From NCBI GenBank assembly GCA_000697335.1, contig JNEM01011145.1, positions 1 through 39,052 on the forward strand: 39,052 nt of DNA. The letters run 5' to 3'. Position numbers and translations under genes: made by a program. Below the pieces are notes generated by a model. The model searched no databases, had not been told where the DNA came from, and saw only the letters and a program-made list of their open reading frames with translations. Position 1 is the stretch's first letter, and each line of letters starts with the position of its first letter. Positions 1-11,509 of the stretch are shown piece by piece. The DNA is from Conidiobolus incongruus B7586 (taxonomy: Eukaryota; Entomophthoromycota; Entomophthoromycetes; Entomophthorales; Conidiobolaceae).

Positions 1-1814
1 GATCTGATCTAGTTCTGATAATTGACCAAATTCATCATCTTTTGGAGGGGTGATTGCTTTGGTAGCTTGTTTAGGAGGATATTTAGATGATGTAGTCCTA
101 AAGTCTAAGAGGAGCTGAACACAGTCAACATGACCCTGGATGGCAGCATATTCTAATGGGGTAGATCCCGATTCATCTAAAGGATTGGGGTGGCAACCAG
201 AGGCCAATAGTACTTCGACACATGAAGTGTGGCCCTCGCTAGCTGCATAGAAAAGAGGTGTCCAACCATGGTCCCTATCCAAGCGGTCCAAGTCAACACC
301 TTCATGTTCAGTCAAAAGCTTCGCTACTTCACTATGACCACCGCGGCAAGCTAAGTGAAGAGGACCCAAGCCATCGGGATCAAATTCGATAGGTACTTTA
401 CGATCCAAAAGTGTTTTGACAACTGAAGCATGGCCAAACTGACAAGCTAATAGCAATGCTTGCGGATAACTGGGGTGAAGATCCAATTGCTGCGATTCAT
501 AATCAAGGAAAGAGTTCACTAATTTAGGGTGACCTGAGGTGATTGTGTATAGCAAAGGAGTAAAACCTTCATGGTCAACTGCGTTAATATCTGCCTTGTG
601 CGTTAAGAGATGCTGAGCACAGTCTTCATAACCATACATTGCTATGTAATGCAGAGGGGTTCTACCATAAATATCCGGGCGATTGATCGGGCTATTTTTT
701 TCGACGGTGAGTTTGACCAAATCTAATTGACCATTGATTGCAGCTTCGTGCAGACACGTGCGGTGATTCAGATCATCAATGTAATTAAAATTAACGAGAC
801 CTGTACGAACGAGTAAATCAAGACATTCTCCAGCCCTAGATTCGGAGCAAGCTCTCCAAACTACTGGGCTGATAAAATCAATGTTATCTTTATTTGGAAT
901 GTGATGACGGCGATCTAAAACTTCCTGTACTAGAGGTGGTTGACCAGTACATAATGCTTGGTATAACTCAGCCTCAAGATCATTTGCAGGAGATGAAGTA
1001 AACTGAGATGGACTGGGTGGATTATCTTCGTCGTCATCATGGCCTTCCAGTATTTGATCTATCTCATTGAGACAAATAGTTATAGAATCGGATAATTCAG
1101 CGACAATATCTTGATTAAAACAAGGTTGTTTTTCAACTTGTAAGGCCAAATATAATTCCTTAGTTGAAGTTCTTGAGCGCTTGTCCCACTTCTTTAAAAT
1201 TTTTCTAAAACCAGTGGCATTAATTTCAACAAATTGCTATAAAATAATGTATTTAATTTAAGCGATCAATTAGCTTGAAAATATATTACTTGAAGTTTGT
1301 TCAAGTCTTGTTGAAATTGAATAAAACCACTTCTCAAAGCTCTCAGTTGACCTAAAGCAGGTGCCGATTGCTGTTTACTTGAGAGTACGCGCTTTTTATC
1401 AATAAGTGATCTAGCTCTAGCTTTAAGTTCCGACTCCTTGACTAAATAAAAGGCGTTGACCTAGTTTTGGTTTATGTATTAGTATAACGAGTAAAAATAC
1501 AAATAAGAAAATACCTTTTCTAATTCACGCTCTAGCCTAAAGAAGAAAAAAGGTTTATTTCCAGGTTCTGGTTGTTCGTTTACGGCACTTGGTTCGAGTT
1601 GGGAGGGAGGGTCGGAAGAGAGTGCATGACTAGTACTCGCAACTGTGATCAGTCCATTGGGAGAGGGAGCTACTTGACCTATTATTTTTTTCAAGCCTTT
1701 ATAATTCATATAATGGTGACTCCATTCTGGAATTGCTTGATTTTGTATTTGTTTTCCAAACTTAATCGAAATTAGATCATTAAAAGCTAAAAGTAATAAT
1801 TAAACTACCTTCAT
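1..1814 (-). CDS. GDE1: SPX-ankyrin protein, Gde1-like glycerophosphodiesterase (3' partial)
   Basis: Four exons read on the minus strand: 1809-1814, 1515-1760, 1290-1460 and 1-1236, all joined in phase 0 by GT-AG introns of 48, 54 and 53 nt. They give 553 visible residues and the frame is still open at the window edge. Residues 1 to about 185 are an SPX domain: it opens MKFGKQIQNQ, continues IPEWSHHYMNYKGLKKII, and later has GFRKILKKWDKRS, with the lysines that bind inositol pyrophosphates in this family. Residues about 298-525 hold roughly seven ankyrin repeats (for example GRTPLHYIAMYGYEDCAQHL and GWTPLFYAASEGHTSCVEVL). SPX plus ankyrin is the layout of fungal Gde1 and Pho81, which end in a GDPD domain. 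That domain would lie beyond base 1 and is not seen. The IPEWS stretch fits Gde1 better than Pho81. Gde1 hydrolyses glycerophosphocholine. The first coding exon is only 6 nt (Met-Lys). Confidence 0.88.
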
Positions 1815-4800
1815 TTTTGGTATTCAAAATAAATAATTGAGAGACTACCGAATTGTAATTTTGGTTATTAACAATTTATTATTTACTAATAACTAATCAA
1901 TTTAAATAAATATAAAATATATTATGATATTCAGTTGATGATGGATACAGATCAAAGAGTGTAAGGATTGACGAAATGTATATTGTAACACTATAAATAG
2001 TTATATCAAATCAATTAATAACTAATTAATGAAAGCAATTCTTTGTAAAAATTGATTTTTGCAAATTTGGTGTACACACAGCTTTATTATTTCATTGTTC
2101 AAATTTTAGCAATATGCTAATTACTCATACAATCTTAATCCAAGTCAAATTACCCTTTAAAATGAGTGTCATAATAACCAATCAATTGATCACATTCTCG
2201 TGTTATAAGGGACTGGCCATATTATCATCATACCAATATAGTTCAAGTCCCTGAGATTTTTTTTGAATCTACATTCCTTTAATACTAGCTATTGTATTAC
2301 ATTATTCGAATATTGAGTGGAGCAATTATCTATGATATATTCATTAAATCTAGATCAATCATCATCTCCAATTAAATTCAAAAATCTCAACTATTCAATA
2401 AAATTATATTTTAAATTATTAAGTTATCAATCACTCTTCAATTGTAAAAATTCATTTGTAATCATATAACATGGAGCACAGCTCATTTGACATGACTACG
2501 TGATGTATATGACCCAATAAACTTGAAATAGTATTGAATAATTTGATGAAAATGTATTTTGAGAACTTGAAATTACATAACTATGATTACTAGTATACTT
2601 GATTTTTATTGAATAAATTTAAGCCAATTAATTAAATTTCTTATTACACGTGTTGTATATGATCAAGCTATATGGGAAGAAATAGCAATCACAATTTAGA
2701 AACTGATTTTTATATTTGTTCTATTTGTTAGAAATTAAAGAAATATTTCATTAGCATTTTCAAATTAAATTACTATATTTGTTGAATAATAGATTAATAA
2801 CTGTGGTAAAAAATATTTTTATGAATAATCTGAAATATTGAAGAGTGTATTGATTTTCATCATTTATCTAATGATTATATTGGCCAATATGATTAAGTAC
2901 TGATTTTAAATTCTTAAGGTTAACTATAAATCATAAATAATTTAATGGTATAAATATTAAATAATAGTTTAATATTGCGAAATTGAAAATAGGGATAAAT
3001 AGGAATTATTTTAATCCTAATGCAGATTGAACATTCAATTAAATCCCATATTTGTATTTATTAGAATCAATCAATAATTGAATATAAATAATGGTATTGT
3101 AACGTATTATAAATTTATTCATACTTACATAATCGGCAAATTTTGTGTAATCCTTCCAAATATTTAAAATGTTTAGGCTATGATTCAATCTTCAATTCTT
3201 GATATTTAATTTCTTTAACTAAAAATAAACACAACCTTGGAAATGATTTGGAGTCTTCGTAGACACAAAAAAGGCGGCAATTTACACTTATCATTTAATG
3301 TAAGATAGCATGGAAATAACTCCCTTGCCTAAAGTTAACCACATAATTTCTATCTTCAGTCTCCCAACTTGGTATATAGACAATCTTTGAAATGAGTCTT
3401 TTCAAATTTCTTCATCTTTTCTTAAAATTATCTTCAATAATTTGTACCTAGCCAGTAACTTCACTGATACAAAACAAACACTTTTGAAGATATCCTCATT
3501 TGCAATTGCATCTGATTTTTCATTCTTATTCAATTTGACTTTTAATGTATATTTTAAATAATGATATGGGGCTTTGATTTCTCATTACTATTGCAATTTT
3601 GGTCATACACGATCAGCTTTCAACTTGTGGTATGAATAAACTGGCCTTCATCAGTAAAGCAAGCGTGTTCAATTTGGTTAGGGTCATTTGCTTTGACTGT
3701 TGGTTTAGAGTTACCGTCTTGCCTATATTTACTTTCAACATTGAAATTTCATACAAATCACTCTTAATTTCAAACTCAATAATATTGGCAGTAATTAGTG
3801 TCCAAACATTAAATAATTGCATTTTTTATCTGTTTCAATTGTCAAATGACAATTGTTTTTGTAATTAATTATAAGACACTTTCAAACAGTGTGCTAATCT
3901 TTGGGTTACCCCAAGATATAGTGAATGATAGACAAAGTGTTCTTCATATTTGCTAGAAACCTCCTGAAGCGGTTAAATTTTTATAAAATTCTTCATCATT
4001 AATGGGTGTGTTCATCATTGATGGTCAACACTAGATATTATACCTGGCTCTGTTATTTATTAGGTTAGTTATTGAGTTTCAAATCGAAATTCAATTATGA
4101 ATTTCCATCAAAATACATATACCCAATAGAATTATTTTGCAAGTAAAATTTATTCGAATTTGAATTGTATGGTTTGCCTAGCTGATATCGATAGATATTA
4201 TCCATATTGGCTGCAGCTCTGTAGCTGGTTCAGGAAGTTCTTGTCTGCATTATATATATTTATATATATATTTATTCATTAATTCATTTTTAAAGTAGTA
4301 ATATTATTTACATTATTCCCTTTTAGTTTTTGATAATACGGCTTTGTCAATACAATCTTCCCTTATAACCTTTTTTAATATCCTAATATTATCACATTAT
4401 TATTATTTTCAAATTTCTATTGTACATATTATTTTATGGGAATATTCATCAAGGTCCAAAACCAATCATTTTTGCGCTTTTCTAATTTTTATTAATTATA
4501 TTGATAATATTTTTCATAGAGTGAAAACCATTATTGTATTTATAAATTTAATAAATTATAATAAAAAGCTTTGAGAATTTGACTAATTAAGTTCCTTTAT
4601 ATATAACTTGAGATAAATTAGATTTTAGATGTCTAATTCAATACTAAATGCCATCAACCCAAAACTATGATATTATTGAGATCTCACTCTTCAACTATGA
4701 CATGTTGGTTATTATGATATCTAGCATATTTTGAAATCATCGCCATGTTAAATTGGATCTTTTGTTCAAATATGAGTATAAACAGATTACGATTTTATTA

Positions 4801-5470
4801 AGTAAAAAATTTTTGAATCAATTAAATTATCAATTAATACGAAATATACATTATTAATACCAAAATAACAATCTAGTTAAATATAACCCATTTGATTGGC
4901 ACCATATTTGATTGGGGATGATTATTGAAATATCATGTTTAAAATATTTATCAAATTGTAAATGAAATAACAGGTCTAAAAGGCTATTTTATAGACATCA
5001 ATGAATGTGATTTTTATCAATGTATTAACTGTCTGAAAACATAATATTTATAATAATAGTATAATGCAAAAAAATCACTTCAATCATAAAAAAGTTGTAC
5101 AATACGCGTATTTAATAACATTATTATCTTTATTCGAGTTATAATAATTCAGAATATAATTGTAATTCAATTTATATCTTTCAATTTCATTGAATACATT
5201 TTCATTATTAATTCATTGAATATTAAATATTCATTAATTGCCACGTCAAACCATTCAAATTTAGTAGGTACAATTATTGACTCAAAATAGCAATACTCCT
5301 AATTGTCAACTAAATTAATATTCAATCAATTGAAACATATTACTCTTTATTAAATTATCATCTATAAAATTATTATATTCAAAATTATAATATAAAATTC
5401 AACTATTATTATATATAATATTTAATGATTATTATAAAATATATCATATAATAATTAATATTTTAAAATT
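1815..5470. other. AT-rich intergenic spacer between divergent GDE1-like and SEC16 genes
   Basis: This spacer must hold the divergent promoters of the two flanking genes. Most of it is featureless A+T-rich sequence with no open frame that looks real. The exception is about 3230-4245, which is visibly less AT-rich and is listed separately as a decayed coding remnant. A perfect hairpin (CAATTGTCA, 2 nt, TGACAATTG) lies at 3836-3855. No tRNA or other RNA gene was recognised. Confidence 0.6.
3230..4245 (-). pseudogene. Decayed protein-coding remnant of unknown family
   Basis: Read on the minus strand, this block gives short runs of protein-like sequence in different frames, for example LGKPYNSNSNKFYLQNNSIG, ANDPNQIEHACFTDEGQFIH and VYDQNCNSNEKSKPH. 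They are rich in Asn, Gly, Tyr and Cys, unlike the Lys/Ile/Asn/Phe runs translated from surrounding spacer, and the block has more G and C than its flanks. The pieces do not form one open frame, so the gene looks broken in several places. The composition resembles a secreted, beta-rich protein, but I do not recognise the family. It could instead be a poorly resolved multi-exon gene. Confidence 0.3.
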
Positions 5471-8400
5471 ATGACTTCATCAGAACATAATAATCAAGCG
5501 AACAATACAAATGAAAATGTTCAGACGGTTTCAACTCAACCCACAGTACAAAATACAGAAGACGATGTTGAAAACTTTTTAAAAAACTTGGATAATTTGG
5601 AACCGGAAGTGTCTCAAGACCCTACGTTACCCACTCCCGAATTGAGCATGGCTACTTCGATGATGTCGAGTGATAGAGAAGAGTTGGAAGAAAGTGTCAA
5701 TTTAGATAGTATTCCAGACTTTGAAATACCTCATACCGAAGTGGAAGAAGATTTAAATCCTCGTTCTGTAGATGAACAGGATGTTGATATTCTAGCAGAC
5801 CGTTCATTACCTCATTTCGAAAGTATCGACTCTGCCGAAGCTCATGACGTTAGAACTCCCGAGCAGCAGGAGTTAAGCTTTGAAGGAGACCCTCCTGAAC
5901 TCTCTCCGAACCAACAAGACACCAGTCATCTTGATCCATTGTCACTAAAATCACACTCTTTGTCTCCTGAAAATTTACAAATTACTTCAAATGTAGAAAT
6001 ATCTAATACTGCTGAAGAATCCAAAGATAAAGAAGAAATAGAGCTAAGTCACGAAGAAGCAGATACCACTTCTCCTAAGTCAGAAGCATCAATTCCTACC
6101 GAAGCTGAAACAAAAGGCGAAGCCATCGAAGAAACAGTACCAGCTTCAATTGAAGACCAAACGAAGACAGAAAAAAAAGAGCTCACTCCCAAAGATAGCT
6201 CACCAGCTCAAGTTGCTTCCAATGTAGACAGTTTGTTTGAAACGACGCAAGATCTCGATTCCTTTTTCAACCAACCTTACACCTCCACAGATCCTTCCGC
6301 CAGTTTCTTCGATTCTTTTGCACCTCAAAACACCACTGATGCATTCAACCAATCTTCAGGCGCTCTAGAATACGACTCTAGCCATACTCAAATCAATTAC
6401 ACTCAACAAGCTACTGATAGAGAGGCTTATGATCCTAGCGCGAATCAAGAACATTATGATCAGTATGGCCAATACGACCAAAGCTATGCTCAATACAACC
6501 CCAATTCCTACTACAATCCCAATCAGCAAACTTCCAACGACCCTAATACTTATTCAAATGGAGCAGATCCATCTTCTGGATATGACTACAATCAATACTA
6601 TTCTGAACAAGGCTATGATCCCAATGCTTATTACGACCAAGACTATGATCCTAATGCTTATTATGATCCCAACGCATACTACGACCCCAATAATCCTCAG
6701 AGTTATGACCCAAATGCTTATTACGACCCCGATAATCCACAGGTATATGATCCTAATGCCTATTACGATCCCAATACTCAGCAACCATACGATCCAAACG
6801 CTTACTATAACCAAGGCACTTATGATCCAAATGCTTATTATGGTGACGATCCCCAACAAGCCCAAGGCCAAGATGGCTATTACAATCAATCTGAGCAAGC
6901 CAATTACCAATCCCAAAATCCTCAATTGGCATATGCTACTGAAACACAATATTACACTCAAACCAATGGTTTAGAATACGATTCTCAAACAGCCTACCAA
7001 GATCAACTGAGTCAATATGCTGATAATCCCAATCTCACCCCGCGCATTACTAGTAGTGAGCCTAAAGATTACTTTAACCAAATCAGCCAAACTCCTATCG
7101 ACCAATTTAACCGAAATGATAGCCAGTATGCTACCGATCTTTCTGAATCAGCTACTAAAGCACCTCAAGGTACTCCTTTATATTACATATCAAAACCAAT
7201 AACCTTATCAGTTTTAGATTATGGAGCTCCTCCTACGCTTCCTTTAGGCCAAATGAATGATGATCCAGGTAATTCTGCAAAATTTTTCATCAATATAATT
7301 ACTGAAATCTGTGTTAGCAACTCTGTCAGTTGATCAATCTAACGACACTCCTGCAGTTCTTTCACCTGGATTAGATCACAGTCAAAATTCTTCATATCCC
7401 TACCAAGAGTATAATGCTACTACTGATGGCAGGAAAGAAATTGATGAGTCTCATTATTCAGAAGGTCAAGATGCTTCCGCCACCATTACTTCAGTAGTCT
7501 CTGAACAAAACGCTGGATCGCCTTTTATTCCAACCAGTATCACTTCTCCTTCTGCTCCCATTATTAGTCAATATTCTAGCTATGATGGTTACACGTCAGC
7601 TCAAATTGTTAGTGGTTATGATACCAATTTTAGAGAAATCCAAGCTTCTTATGGCTACAATGTAAACGTTTTACAATTTTGACTTCTCCTTAACTAACTT
7701 TCTTTTAGCCCCCTCCTGTCTCAGATGTGGACTATTCATCGATTATTCCTAATATGGAACCCGAGGAAATCGACATTCGCGCTAAACGTCAGCCTTATCC
7801 TATAGTTGCATTTGGATTTGGAGGTAAATTAATCACCAGCTTTTATCGCAAGGTTCAGATGTATTCCAACGATACGATGGTTGAAAATGCAACTCTTGGC
7901 GAAGTTCGAGTAGGTGATCTCAAGTCCCATTTGCCTCCAATTGATTCCTCGTTCAATGGACCTCTTTGGACCGGTAAATCAAAACATCACAAGAAGATCG
8001 GGTCTCAAATTGTGGAGTTTATTCAATCCTACTTGAATCTATCTAATCAGGGAGGTGTGTTCTCCGCGGAGGAGGAAGAGCATCGCGACTCTAGGAATGT
8101 TTTTCTCAAATTATTAATGACAATGATTGAAACCCAAGGCAAACTGTTTGGAGATGACGCTGCTGAAGCCAAGTTACAAGCTTTATTCGAAAATAAATTG
8201 GCATCACCTCCTACTCAACCTGACTCAATGGACTCTCCTACTAAAGCTCCTAATGATTCATGTCTTCCTGAAGTATGTCGTCTACTTCAAAATGGTTCAC
8301 GTGCTGATGCCTCCAAACTTGCAGCTGATAATGGCCATTGGGCCCACGCTCTCATCATTTCCAGCTGTGCTGGTAAAGAAGTGTGGCAGGAAACTGTCAG

Positions 8401-10101
8401 AAAGTTCATCCAGCAAGAACTTAAGTCCTCAAGAAATATCGTTCAACCCGATGCACTTGGAGCTTTGTACGGACTCTTCGCAGGTCTCGGTAAACAAGCG
8501 ATCAAAGACATGTTCCCTATATCAGAAACTTCTACCTCACCTCCTTGGAAAGATGTTCTCAGAATGATTTGTGCAAATCGTACACCCGGTGATCTTGTCG
8601 CAATCGTGACACTTGGCGATCAACTATTAGCTAAAGGCAATATTTATGGAGCACATGTATGTTATCTCTTATCATCTCCCACAGCTGTCTTGGGAGGTGT
8701 CGATACACCATCAGTCCGTTGGATCTTAGCAGGTAGTCCCATCTTTCCCTTACACTTTAAAGATTGGGAATCCTTGAGATGGACTGAAATCATTGAATTT
8801 GCTCAAAGTTTAACTGGGGGTACTCCCGGGTTACCACATTTACAAAGCTATAAAATTAATTACGCTTGGCATCTATTAGATTACGGTGAAATTGACGCAG
8901 CTGCAAGGTAACTAACTATATTCTTATATGATTGTATGACTTATTGTTGGTTTAGCTATTGTGAAGCAGTGATTAATATTGTCAAGGGATATACTAAGGG
9001 ATCATCACATTTTCACTCTTCTTTAATGAAACAAGTTAACTTTTTGTCCGATCGTATCGCTAAGTGTGGTGGTAGTAAAGGGTAAGCTATTAGTATAATT
9101 ATTTTATGTATATCATTGCTTATAATGATAAAATTAGAGCTGCTTCTGAATTCGGCACAGCTTGGCTCACTGGTAAATTGGCTACACCCTCTTTCGATTC
9201 TTTAATGAGTGCTGTGGATCGTCGCCTTAATCAATTAATTACTGGGGATGACGATTACAATTCTAATAATAAGAATTCCGAGATTAAAGAACTCAAGCCT
9301 GGACCAACTGTATTCAACTATGGTGCTAGTTCAACTGGTGCTAGTACACCTTATGGTAGCAGCTCTGGCTACTTACACAGCCATCACGTTCAAAGCGCCG
9401 GTGTATTGAGCTCACCATTCGGTCATCACTCTCTTGGAGATCAGGATTCTGTACCTTTTATTAATTTGGATCAACAGTTTGTTCCTCAAACATCTACCCC
9501 TGCTCAAGGTTCTCCAAGCAAGCCTCCTCCACCTACAATCAACGCTATGGATGAAGATGATGACCTTGGCTTTGGTAATAAATCCCTCAAGAAGAAGGCA
9601 GAAACTCCACACACACACCAGAGCACCTCAAGTGAGGGCACCATCAAAGCACCCCAAGAAGAGAAACCTGCTGAGCACTCCCGCTCCAAGAGCAGTGGTG
9701 GCTCTATGTTTGGCTCCTTATTCAAAGTTTTCTCATTTGGCAGCAATAGCTCTGATGGCACCTCGCCCGGCCGCGTGAAAGCCAACCTTGGAGAAGAATC
9801 CAGCTTTTACTATGACGAGAAGGAGAAGCGCTGGATCAATAAAAATGCGCCGCCTTCCGAATCTGCGCCAACTCCCCCGCCACCACCTCCTAAGAGCTCG
9901 ACATCCAGTTTGGGCCCCCCTATGCCATCCATGGATCGAGCACTCCCTATGTCGCATTCCACTCCAGCTACTACTGGAAATTCCCCACATACTTCGTCAC
10001 CTCCTTCCGGAGTGAGCACACCCGGAGGTCCTCCTACCACTGGCAGGAGAGGTGGTCGCAAAGCTTTAAAGAATCGCTACGTCGACGTCATGAACAGTTA
10101 A
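5471..10101 (+). CDS. SEC16: COPII coat assembly protein Sec16
   Basis: Five exons: 5471-7268, 7318-7661, 7709-8907, 8956-9081 and 9138-10101. The joined frame is 1,476 codons plus stop, with introns of 47-56 nt. Sec16 is the peripheral ER membrane scaffold that organises COPII coat assembly at ER exit sites. Residues 1-380 are acidic and low in complexity. Residues about 381-458 carry seven YDPNAYY repeats. Residues about 730-850 are the central conserved domain ([15 protein letters not shown]). Residues about 895-1190 match the alpha-solenoid ACE1/Sec16_C domain that binds Sec13 ([29 protein letters not shown]). The tail has Pro-rich tracts and ends [16 protein letters not shown], a typical fungal Sec16 C-terminus. 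Splice junctions keep the conserved domain in frame (AAS|YCEAV, SKG|AASEFG). The start is the first in-frame Met after a very AT-rich leader. An AATAAA lies at 10241. Confidence 0.93.
6611..6845 (+). repeat. Seven YDPNAYY-encoding repeats in SEC16
   Basis: Within Sec16 exon 1, a short unit encoding YDPNAYY occurs seven times over about 78 residues, separated by variable linkers such as DPNNPQS, DPDNPQV and DPNTQQP. Codons vary between copies (GAT/GAC, CCC/CCA/CCT, AAT/AAC), so the protein repeat seems to be under selection rather than freshly duplicated DNA. The long shadow frames on both strands here come from this regular codon pattern. Confidence 0.9.
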
Positions 10102-11509
10102 TTTTGATTTTTTTACAATATTTTAAGAACAATAACTACATTTTGAAAAATTAAAACTTTCTGTTAAACATTATTCTATTTATCTATATTTGAACTACTT
10201 TCACTGGTATAGAGACTATTTATCAATTTGTTTGGTATTTAATAAAACCTTATAAATGAGCAAATGATTTTGATTGGTCTCTTTCAGATAATAGGTCAAG
10301 ACAATTTTCAAATTTTCCACAAATACTGATCTCAATGAAAAAATCATTAGCATATAAAAAGGATATTAAAGTAGATATATTATATCGGGCAAATTCAATT
10401 CACTGTATTCATTAAAATATTATTAAAAATCTTGAGATATTTATAAACATTAAAAATCAACAGTAAATTGTACAATTTTTTGTATTTTAAAATATATTTT
10501 ATCTAGATAAGATTTAAATCTAATTTAATCCATTATATAAAACAAACTCTCAACACTGAAATGTTACAAATTTTCAATTGAAGATTGCTATATATATTAT
10601 TTTTGTATGTGTTAATAAATTATTTTGATTTGAATAAATAATAATTGGAAAATGATAACGATTTAATCAATTACCTGGTTAATTTTGACGAATGGATAAA
10701 AGTAATAAAAAGGTCAGCATTTATATATAGAAATTAGTAATGGAAGGTTATTGTTGAAAATGAAACTAACTCTTTGTAAATATTATATTAGTAAATATAT
10801 ATTCAATTATGGTAACCAGACTGGTATAATTACTGGAAATACTTTCATGAAATTGTATTGTCAGTATATTATAAAAAAATATTTGATAACCGAGTTTATA
10901 TTATTATAAGATAAATGTGATTACAATATTAAATTAATTCATTAATAAAATTGAGAATTTGGTGAATTTTATCTGATTGTTTTTTAGCTTTTGATCAAAA
11001 TCTAATATTTATCTGGAAATTTTTTTAGTTATTATTATTATTTTACAATATCAAGTTAATTATAAAACTTCAAATACTTAATATATTGAATCTTCGCATT
11101 TGTAAAAATTATAAATATCATAATTTTTATTCCAAAAGTTTATGTAATATTTTATTGAAACAAAGCTATATCAAATATAATATTTGTTCATATATATATG
11201 ACAATTAAAAAGCTATAATAACCTTTGAAGAATATTTTGATTTTATTTACAATAAGAAAAAAGAAAAAATTTGGAAAATTATATGTAAAATGAAAATTTT
11301 TTTAAATTTATTTATAATATCAAAGATTATAATTTTTATAATATATATAATTGGTAATAATTGGTTGAAATATAATTAAATATATTAGCAATGGATTTTC
11401 AATTGAATTTTTTGAATATTAGTCATTATTCAACTATTAAGAGAATTATAAAACTTCAACTCATTTAAATAATTAAGCTTATTAAAAATTATGAAAATCA
11501 TTTGAATAA
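10102..11509. other. Intergenic spacer between convergent SEC16 and AQR genes
   Basis: A 1.4 kb AT-rich spacer between two 3' ends. It should hold both transcript ends; AATAAA at 10241-10246 is a candidate poly(A) signal for SEC16. I see no gene, RNA or clear repeat. Confidence 0.6.

Noticed and set aside
1-1814. Assignment as PHO81/NUC-2
   Set aside because: The domain order is the same, but the IPEWS stretch after MKFGK fits Gde1. The deciding C-terminal domain is outside the window, so some doubt remains.
3836-3855. Perfect hairpin CAATTGTCA-AA-TGACAATTG
   Set aside because: It is real, but short and isolated, with no gene 3' end or known motif nearby to give it a role.
4195-4243. GC-richer islet that looked like a possible tRNA or small RNA
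   Set aside because: It lacks tRNA A/B boxes and a cloverleaf, and its minus strand reads as part of the decayed coding remnant.
6429-6974. 181-codon plus-strand frame and a 135-codon minus-strand frame (6554-6961)
   Set aside because: Both are shadows of the repeated codons in SEC16; their products are monotonous Ile/Met/Thr/Leu or Ile/Val strings.
9412-10061. Several minus-strand and alternate plus-strand open frames
   Set aside because: They overlap the GC-richer 3' end of SEC16, where stops are rarer by composition. None has a recognisable motif.
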